Source of the DNA: Dioscorea cayenensis subsp. rotundata
Taxonomy: Eukaryota > Streptophyta > Magnoliopsida > Dioscoreales > Dioscoreaceae
Direction: 5' to 3'
Assembly: GCF_009730915.1 (NCBI RefSeq)
Contig: NC_052486.1
Span: forward strand, 23,279,589-23,343,588
DNA length: 64,000 nucleotides
Numbering within the stretch: position 1 is the stretch's first letter; every line of letters begins with the position of its first letter. The notes below the pieces were generated by a model. The model made no database searches. It was not told where the DNA came from and saw only the letters and a list, made by a program, of their open reading frames with translations. Shown here one piece after another: positions 55,801 through 64,000 of this stretch. The position numbers were made by a program, and so were the translations under genes.

Positions 55801-58800
55801 AATCTTTCATTGCATTTTTTCCGCGATGTTACAATGCTTCACCAGGCAAGACAGTGCGATCATTTTTAACCCACGAATTTGTTTCCATTTCCCAGGTGCT
55901 GATGGCACCTCATTGTGTGTGAAACACATTCATATCACTGAGTGGGCTGGTTTGATTCTCTCTGTTCAGGTTATCATAGAAGGAATTGCCATCTTCAGTA
56001 TAATTCTTGGGAGGGATTTTGTACATTGTGGCTTTATGCATTCTTGCCTTTACTTGTTACTTCAAAACCTCATCTCTTCAAACAATCAAATAAGAAGCGC
56101 ATCTGATGCTGCTCTTCGTGTGGTTTCTGCAGCAACTGGCCATTCTACAGTAAGTAAAAAATTATAGGCAAATTATACTATGAATTTCCATCAACATTTA
56201 ATGACGGTGCTTTTTTTTTTTGTGCCAGGTAGGGCATTTAGTTGTGGCGAATGCAGACTATATCATTGACTCTCTTTGTCAACAGCTGCGCCATCTGGAT
56301 CTCAACCCCCATGTTCCTGATGTGCTTGCTGCAATGCTTTCTTACATTGGAGCTGCTCATGATATATTGCCGTTATTAGAGGAACCGGTATAATATTACC
56401 CCTAAATTTTGTCATATAATGCTATAATTACTTAATTGGTCTTTTTTTTCATGTTATTGAATGCTGTTTGTTTTGCTCCCTAAAATCTACCAACTCAAAA
56501 TCTATCAGAAGTTCTGTGATGTTTTAATCGATCTTTCTCAGGTCCATAGGTGGTATGCATTATCTATGTGAGTTTTGTTTCTTTCTTTTTGTTTATTTAT
56601 TTTTTGAATTTGTTTCATTAACCTCGTCCCTTGATGATTCCTTAGCATGTAGCTTCACCTTCCATCTTTTTCACTTCATGCTTTTGAACTAATAATAGCC
56701 TTAGATGATTGAGTTGTTCACAGCCCCCCGCTTGTAAAAGGTTTACCTTTTAACTATCTTAGCGATGAAGCTTATTACGTGCTGATGTTTGCTTGAATAA
56801 ATGATATTAAAATTCTTGGTCAATTTGCATTGAGGTAAGTTCTATCTGCTTCCTACATTCCCTCCCCTGGAATGTCAACATATCTGTACATATGCAGTCT
56901 TGGAAGTCAAGTTCAAATTTTCAGAAGTCCATGTTTTTTCAAATGCTTTTCACTGATGTTGGAAATTACAACAGATGAGAGGCGTCTCTTTGGAGCTGGA
57001 GGTCCTTGGTCGGCATCAACACCCAAATTTAACTGTTCCATTTTTGAAGGTTATTTTCATTTCTTCTGGTAGATGATCCTGTAGTTGTTGTAATTTCCTT
57101 TTGAGATATTGTTTATTGTGTTGCTTTCTCTGGGCAATTCTCCTGAGAATTGCAAAAGTCCTTCATTTTATTATTTTTAAGTAGAACTATTTGCTCTAAA
57201 ATTCGTCATTTAAAAGTTTATTTAAATTGCCATGCGTATTTAATATTCAATTTTTTCTTCTTATGTTACTGATGTAGGTTGTGTCTGGCGCTTTTTTCAA
57301 TCATTTGTTCCATATTTCACTTATTATTTGTTTACTTCTATTTTTTAGGCAATGAGAGAAATCACAAGGGCGTCTTGGCATGAGGCTTCCAAGTTGCCGA
57401 GTGAGGCCATGTCATTTCATGAACTTGTCTATCTTAAGGTCTGCAGTGTTGAAAATAAAGGTAAGATGGATAACATTCAAAGCTCTATTGTGGTCTCTGT
57501 TTCTTCAGGTGAAGAGTGTAATTAATAAGAGAATACCTTTAAGAAAGAAGGATCAAGTATTACTGAATGTTAGCATAATATTGAACCTTTTAGACTTGGC
57601 TATTATTGGTAAGCCAGCCTTTTCAACTTCTCAAGTTGAGTTCAAACAATTTCTTGCTTTAAACCTGAGCTGAATCTCAGAAAAGATTGAGCCAGGAAGA
57701 TGGCATATGGATATTCAGATATCTTATTCCTTGCATCAAACTTACTACGTAGGCGTCTTTCACTAACCTTTTTTTTTTTATATAAACTATCAAAAGGATT
57801 TTGTCAAAATTTTCTCCCTAATCTGATCGCTATTTTTCATTAAATGTTCCAGATAGAGAAAGCATAGATATCAGTGATGCTGACCTTTCATTTGAGGAGT
57901 GCGAAGACATGCTATTAAAATTGAATGAGATGAAAAGGTACAGAAGAATAGTTGGATCCATCGTTGGATCATGCTTAAATGCTGCTGTCCCTCTATTAGG
58001 GTCAATGACAGAATCTGAGTGTCTATTGGCCCTGGACATAGTAGAGGTATACTTGCTTACAAACCCACTTGTCTACTGTCAATTTTCTTCATGAGTAATT
58101 GCAGTTAAGGGCTGTCTGCCATCTAGGTCATGCAAACGTAGTGTCAATTGAAGAACAGCTAGAATTTCAAATTTATATCAGTATCTAATGAAGGATTAGT
58201 TCTCTTCATAATCGTAACCAATATGGTGAACTTGCTGTTACTTAATTATCATCTCCCTATGCTGGTGAATCTTGTGTGTAGAATTTACTTCGTATGATTA
58301 TATTGATACATGTAGAGATGCTTGTTCTTCAACGAGTTCTTGATTGCTGACTAGGTCCCCACCTTTTTATTTGGATTCTAGCAGTCACAAGTGTATTTAG
58401 ACAATGTTTGCTCTTAATGGGTCCAGACATGCACAAAATAGTTTCAGATTGAAAGCTAATCAATTCCATATGATAGATGCTAGTGAGAGCAGAAGTTTGT
58501 TTTAGTCTTATTTCTAATCCTGTTATTTTGTTAAGTTCCTATCTTGGCTTTTTTTTAAATAATAATAATAATATTATTATTTATTTTTATTTTTACATTG
58601 TTGTTTAACATGATCATCTTGATAGCATTTTTGAATATGCCAGAAATTTAGTTGCTTTTGTTGAATAACAGAAGGTATTTTCTTGAAGCATAGGACTTTT
58701 AATGTTGTATTTTCTATTGGTTGCTTCAAAATCATGTGCTTCTTATTTTTGGTTGATTGCTCCTTGTGTTCACTGCCTTCTATTTCGATTGTATCTCATT

Positions 58801-59958
58801 AACTTGTTTCTTGAATGCCCTCAAATTTAGAAATTCTGGATCATGTGTAGGATGTGGCCTCTTCTCTTGCCAAAGTAGAAGAAGCTTATAAGCACGAGAA
58901 GGAGACTAAAGTAGCAATTGAAAAAGTCATTCAAATATATGCATCAAATGGCCAGGAAGACACTGTGGATGTTGATGATGATGCTGATGAGAATAGATTA
59001 CTTCCAGCAATGAATAAAATCTGGCCTTACCTGATTCTTTGCATTAAGAATAAAGTTTCTGTGGTGAGTGTCCATCTCTTCTTGGTAACTAATCAATAGA
59101 TGCAATTTTTTTTATAATTATATTTTATTTACAAGTACCATCTGAGCAACCAAAACTGTTACCAACTGTTACCAGCAAGTCCTGTTATTTTGGGCAAAAG
59201 TAATTGTTTCAGAGTGGCTTCTCAAAAAAATCAGTTGGTTTGGAGGTTGAATTCTCATGCTTACGCTTGTTTTCTCTGTTTAGAAATATTGAGTTGTTAT
59301 CTGTATTTGTTATCAGGCTGTTATTAGGAGGTGCACGAACGTGATTAGCAGATCAATCCAAACAAGTGGTGGTGACTTTTTTGTTCGGCGCTTCCACAAT
59401 GATGGACATGTGATATGGAATTTGTTGGCTCCATCACCATTACCCTTGCGAATGAAAAACACATCGTCCCTAGACAAGAGACCAATACTGCTTCCTTACA
59501 GAAGCACTTCTCAAACTTCAGAAGATCCAATTGCTGAGGCATCCAGCCTAAAAATCCAAGCAGCAGTCCTTATTATGATCGCCGAGATATCTGGCAATAA
59601 AAGGAGTGCTTCAGCATTAGAAGCTGTGCTCAAGAAGCTCAGTGGTCTTGTTGTCGGGGTTTCTTTCAGCAGTGCAAAGGGTCTCCAAGAAGCTTCACTG
59701 AAGGCTCTCTCAGGACTTGCAAGCATGGACCCTGACCTCATTTGGCTACTCCTGGCTGATGTATACTATCCAATGAAGAAACGGGACATCCCTTCACCTT
59801 CCGACTTGGAATTATCTTCCATGTCTGAGCTCTTACCCCGGCCGGTTTCATCCAAGGAGTTCTTATATGTGCAGTATGGGGGTGAAGCCTGCTTTGATGT
59901 AGACCCCTCATCAGTGGACATAGTATTTCAAAAGATGCAATCTCAAGTTCTTTCTTGA
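49854..59958 (+). CDS. TTI1: TELO2-interacting protein 1 (TTI1) homologue, 18 exons
   Basis: Exons: 49854-50044, 50192-50369, 50481-50777, 50887-50976, 52104-52577, 52715-52822, 53496-53626, 53707-53839, 54818-55181, 55367-55845, 55970-56149, 56229-56387, 56975-57049, 57349-57438, 57509-57608, 57853-58046, 58851-59063 and 59317-59958. They join in frame to 1365 residues. TTI1 is a HEAT/ARM-repeat scaffold of the TELO2-TTI1-TTI2 complex, which with HSP90 stabilises PIKK kinases such as TOR, ATM and ATR. Recognisable family segments are [60 protein letters not shown] and [20 protein letters not shown]. Intron 10 starts with GC. Exon 15 is the least certain. An in-frame ATG at 49704 exists, but the added residues look like untranslated sequence. 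Confidence 0.88.
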
Positions 59959-60496
59959 GTCTTGACTACTAAATATATTGTTCATATTTGGAAGTATGAA
60001 ATAGTATGAAATGTACTAGTAGTGGATGTATTTTTTTAATGTATTATTATATGTATATATGTATATTTATGTTTTGCATTTCCAACTTTGAAATAGAGTC
60101 AAATTATTCCTCATGACTGATTATGAGATTTTGACTTTTGACCATTGTACCCTTGCAGGGCAATAAGTTGATCGGGACCATACACCGAGTGCATAAGGTC
60201 ATCGACTCATCGACAAAAGTTTCATTAATATAGGTTAGACCTCTTAACAATTATTGGGACTTGCTTTCTTCTATACTTGAATAAGTCTCTTCTATAAAAA
60301 AGATTTCCGAAGTCTTATGCTTGAATGGTGTTTATCTATTTCACTTGATACCGGCTTATAAATGCACACACACACACACCTTATTTATTATTCGGACTTT
60401 CCCTTGCACACTTGTTATATATCTCGTTTAGAACTACAAAATTGCAAAGGGTTCTTAACTAAATAAATGCATAGGTCTAAATCTTCACTACCCTAA

Positions 60497-60532
<36 letters not shown>

Positions 60533-61407
60533 TTTTTGTTAACAAACTCTCCTGCCTACTTGTGATTTTATGTTTTCTAATTCTCTGACACCAACTACCT
60601 GCTTAAATACCCTGGACAAGGATCACTCTTCTTTCTTCACCTTAATTTATTTATTGGTGCTTTTGTGCTTCTCTCTTTGGTTCTTTTTTATGTCATCGCC
60701 TCCACCCGTACTAGTCCATTACTTCATGTATTAGAAATTTAGAACTGCTGGTATTAACTAAGGGCTGCTCATGACCTAATAGAAAATCCATTTTTTTAGT
60801 TTGTGCACGGCAGTGGTCAATTTCTTTTTAATATTTGAAAGGAAAAATGGTCATTCTTGTAGGGCCATAAAGGAACATGGTTTTATGTTTGTCCTGGAAT
60901 ACTCTTTTTATTATTATTATTATTATTATTATTGTGCAAAAAGAACATTATCTTTTTCTATGCATTGAAAATTTGGATGATCTCAGGCAGTGGCTGGCAG
61001 TGAGTGAAAGCAGGTTTTCTTTATTTGAAGAAAATTTACAGAGAAAATTATAGGTCAATACCCTATTTTTCTATTAGTTTTTCATTAGTTCTGCAGTTGA
61101 AATTTTGGGATACAATCTGAACTTCTACCTATTATTTGAGTTACTGAAGTGGTTAATTGATAATCTTTTGAACAAAAATCATATTTTAAAATAAATAATT
61201 TATATACTTATGTTCTGTCTAGCAAGTCTGATCAGTCCTGTCCGTGTGGATCGCCATGCCAGCCAGCGTTGGTAAAAAGTCTATTTGGAAAGGTGTAGCG
61301 TCTATGTCAGCATCTTGTCATACTACAAAGTTAACAAAAGTTTATTTGGAAAAAAAAGTGTAGGGGTCTACTACCTTGTAAAATACCAAACAATAGTCAG
61401 AATAATT

Positions 61408-61439
<32 letters not shown>

Positions 61440-62563
61440 TAAAAAAAAACAATTCATATTTTTGGTTTGTTTACTTTATTTTCTTGCTTATATGGACATT
61501 TGTAGGTATCCTATGAATACTTCATCTGTTTGGCTATGAAGGAAAACTTCTACAATTTTTAATATGATAAACTTCATAAAACAATTTATTGAGGGTTGCC
61601 TCCCCAGCATGCAACTTGTTGTGCGATTTACGAGGCAAATAAACAGAGGGTTGGATGGGCCTTTGCATTAAATGGTCTTGCCCCTATTCTTCTTCTTCTT
61701 CTTCTTCTTCTTCTTATTCACATTTCTTTCATCCTTTTTTTTTTTTATTTCCTTTTTATAACTTTTTTATGCTCTTCTTTTTATTTTTTTCTTTAATGTT
61801 GAAGATATAATACATAAATTAATAAATCTTTAGTGATATTCTAATATTCAAGTATTATTTCCCATGATTTGGTGGAAAACCTTTCTATAAATAAAAAGAT
61901 CTTTATAATTAAAACTATATATATATAAATGTGTTTTTATTCTTGATATATACTCTTTAGGATTATGCCTATCTTTCTGGAGGAGCAGCCTCACACAGAC
62001 ACTCTAGTCCACTCAAACCCCAAAAATTCCCAACTCTACCCTTCATAGTTCAGTTCTCACACAAAGCCCATTCTCGTCATTTCAAAACATTAAAAAAAAA
62101 ACCCCTATAAAATAAAAAGTCAAAAAGACAGCTAAGAGAAGAAGACAAGGGTGTTTGACCTAAGTGGTCACACAGTGGAAACGCTTATCAACCTCTCTCA
62201 CTGACACGTGTCAGTTGACTGGTTCACCGGAGCATGTGATACGTTTCCCCTCTATCTTTCTCTATCTCTTGCCCCTTCTTTTTCTCTTCTCACGTAGTTA
62301 TGGTCGCATTTAACTCGTACGGTAACTCCTCCTAATTACCACCCCCTCCCTCCTCTTTTATTGCCCCCCCTCCCTCCCTTCCACCTTCACCAAACCCTAG
62401 ACCACCACCACCATCACCACCACCTCTGGTATTCTTCTCTTTACTCTTTCTTCTTCTATGATTTCAGATTCTAATTTTGATTGTTGTTGTAATTTTTCTT
62501 TGTTGTTGTTGTTTTGAAGGTAAAAAGGGTGAAGAAGGAGGAGGAGCTAGTACTGGAAAAAGG
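59959..62563. other. Spacer and HD-Zip IV upstream region
   Basis: The stretch holds (AC)n near 60366, (AT)n at about 60501-60530, (ATT)n near 60911, T/A-rich tracts at 61405-61450 and (CTT)n near 61688. The last 250 bp are CT-rich and probably form the HD-Zip IV 5' untranslated region, with a likely leader intron ending at about 62520 (TTTTGAAG). No gene is visible. Confidence 0.5.
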
Positions 62564-64000
62564 ATGTATGGGGACTGCCAAGTGCTATCCTCTCTGGTGG
62601 GAAACAGCGCCACCGGCAACCCCTCCGTGGTCTCCCCTGACTCCTTCTTCTCTTCCTCCATCCCTAGCGGTTTCATGTCCTCCTTGCCTTTCCATGCATT
62701 CCCTCCTTTAGTCCCTGTAAGTATATATATATATATATATATGATGTGAGTAAAGAATGAGAATGAGAATGATGATGATGATGCAGAAGGAGGAAGGGAT
62801 GATGGGAAGAAGAGAAGAAGAGATGGAAAGTGGATCTGGGAGTGGACATGTAGATGGTTTAAGCTGTGGTGAAGAACAAGATACAGATACTCAGCAACAG
62901 CAACAACAGACACAACCTTCTGGTTCTAAGAAGAAACGTTATCATCGTCACACTGCTCGTCAGATCCAAGAGATGGAAGCGTTAGTCTTCTTCTTTCTTA
63001 ATTCTTTCTAATAATTTTCATCAAATATATTTATAATTTTTTTTAAAAAAAAAAATTTTGTTAGGTTGTTCAAAGAGTGTCCTCATCCTGATGATAAGCA
63101 AAGATTGAAGCTTAGCCAAGATTTAGGACTCAAGCCTCGGCAAGTCAAGTTCTGGTTTCAGAACCGAAGAACTCAGCTTAAGGTTTACTTTTATATTTAT
63201 TTATTTATTTTTATTTTGTTTGGTTGATCATTATGTTTTTAATTAATAATGTTTTTTTATGAATGTTGAAAGGCACAACAAGATAGAGCGGACAATGTGA
63301 TGCTGAGAGCGGAGAATGATAGCTTGAAGAATGAGAATTTCAGGCTTCAAGCGGCGATAAGGAATGTTATATGTCCCAGTTGCGGTGGTCCGGCCATGCT
63401 CGGTGAAATGTCTTTTGATGAACAACATCTTCGACTTGAGAATGCTCGTCTTAAAGAAGAGGTATATATATATATATATATACATACATTCTTGCAAACC
63501 CTAACCCTAACCCTAATTATTTCCTCTTATAATTCTGACTTTGCTCTTGATTCAAGTACTATACAAGTGTTTGTGTGGATTTTGTGCATGCAAAGTATAT
63601 ATATATATACATAATTTTTCATTCATTCTTACTTTCATCAACATGTTTTTGAGGATTTTATGCTTTGAAGGGGATGATGGTATATATACATCTTGTAAAC
63701 CCTAACCCTAAATATTCACTATTGACTTTGATCTTGAGTGATGAAAGAGTTTTTGTGTGAATTCTATCAAGATATATATATACACCATCTGAAATCCTAA
63801 CCCTATATTTTCACTCTTTCTTTGATCTTAAGTTAAAAATGAGTGTTTGTGTGAATACTATATATCCTTCAAAAGAGAGGAGGTATACACCATCAGAAAC
63901 CCTAACCCTAATTTCCCTTCCTTTCTTTATTCTTAATAAAAGTGGAGTCATAAGCCCTAACTTCTTATACTTTCGTTCTTTGATCTCAACTGAAGTAGAA
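62564..64000 (+). CDS. HDG5: HD-Zip class IV transcription factor, HDG5/ROC3-like, 5' part only
   Basis: Four exons lie in the window (62564-62716, 62787-62980, 63065-63182 and 63273-63461). They are in frame and give 218 residues, and the gene continues past the end. The N-terminus [14 protein letters not shown] followed by PKEEGMMG-like sequence is typical of the ROC3/HDG5 branch. The homeodomain is complete: [20 protein letters not shown], then [20 protein letters not shown] zipper-loop-zipper follows ([20 protein letters not shown]) with the redox CxxC loop [20 protein letters not shown]. The lipid-binding START domain expected in this class would lie downstream. Family members act in the epidermis; HDG5 homologues affect trichomes and flower or shoot surface layers. 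The end at 64000 is the window edge, inside intron 4. Confidence 0.9.
63462..64000 (+). repeat. Degenerate repeats of about 100 bp with AAACCCTAACCC cores inside the HD-Zip IV intron
   Basis: AAACCCTAACCC or a close variant occurs at 63496, 63697, 63792, 63897 and (as GCCCTAAC) near 63954. Each is preceded by a TATATACA-type run and followed by TTTGATCTTAA-like and GTGTTTGTGTGAAT-like sequence. Most spacing is about 95-105 bp, with one gap of about 200. Confidence 0.75.

Noticed and set aside
61594-61680. Possible repeat end near GGTTGCCTCCCCAGCATGCA
   Set aside because: No flanking duplication or partner end could be found, so no element was called.

Overview
The window is nuclear DNA of a flowering plant. 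Its genes are rich in GT-AG introns and sit in AT-rich spacer full of small DNA transposons, microsatellites and tandem arrays. The protein families are plant ones: a class II trehalose-phosphate synthase-like protein, a P-type PPR protein, small B3 proteins, a group-D MAPKK, an R2R3-MYB and an HD-Zip IV factor. Protein details (the ROC3-like HD-Zip IV N-terminus, the calmodulin-like protein) lean towards a non-grass monocot, but that is inference. No LTR retroelement or virus-derived element was recognised.

Layout. 1-9.7 kb: two minus-strand genes in tandem, an NAA60-like N-alpha-acetyltransferase (2196-4098, leader to about 5.5 kb) and a TPS5-like gene (6251-8977), with a 5'-truncated LINE at about 0.9-1.4 kb. 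9.7-13.8 kb: spacer with a second LINE fragment and a Tourist-type element. 13.8-26 kb: a duplicated neighbourhood. An RWD-RBR ubiquitin ligase gene is followed by a U5 snRNA gene. A PPR gene then lies between decayed remnants of a second copy of the ligase gene. A third decayed ligase copy is followed by a second U5 snRNA gene. 23-33 kb: two related small B3 genes, separated by a minisatellite and a 2.4-kb Mutator-like element with gene-like cargo. The second B3 gene converges on an intronless MKK10-like kinase gene. 35-43.5 kb: a BPA1-like RRM gene, a conserved plant gene of unknown function with a TIR element close to its start, and a CML15/16-like calcium sensor gene. 47-60 kb: an R2R3-MYB gene with telomere-like repeats in its leader, then an 18-exon TTI1 homologue behind a 143-bp promoter repeat. 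62.5-64 kb: the first four coding exons of an HD-Zip IV gene that runs off the end.

The genes do not form a pathway. Several deal with regulation (protein N-acetylation, ubiquitination, MAPK signalling, calcium sensing, PIKK stability, transcription), and the U5 genes supply a spliceosomal RNA. The most notable signals are the two U5 snRNA genes with identical promoter spacing, each downstream of ligase-derived sequence; the PPR gene lodged inside a dead ligase copy; tandem repeats inside several introns; and a MAPKK in which both activation-loop phosphorylation positions are alanine.
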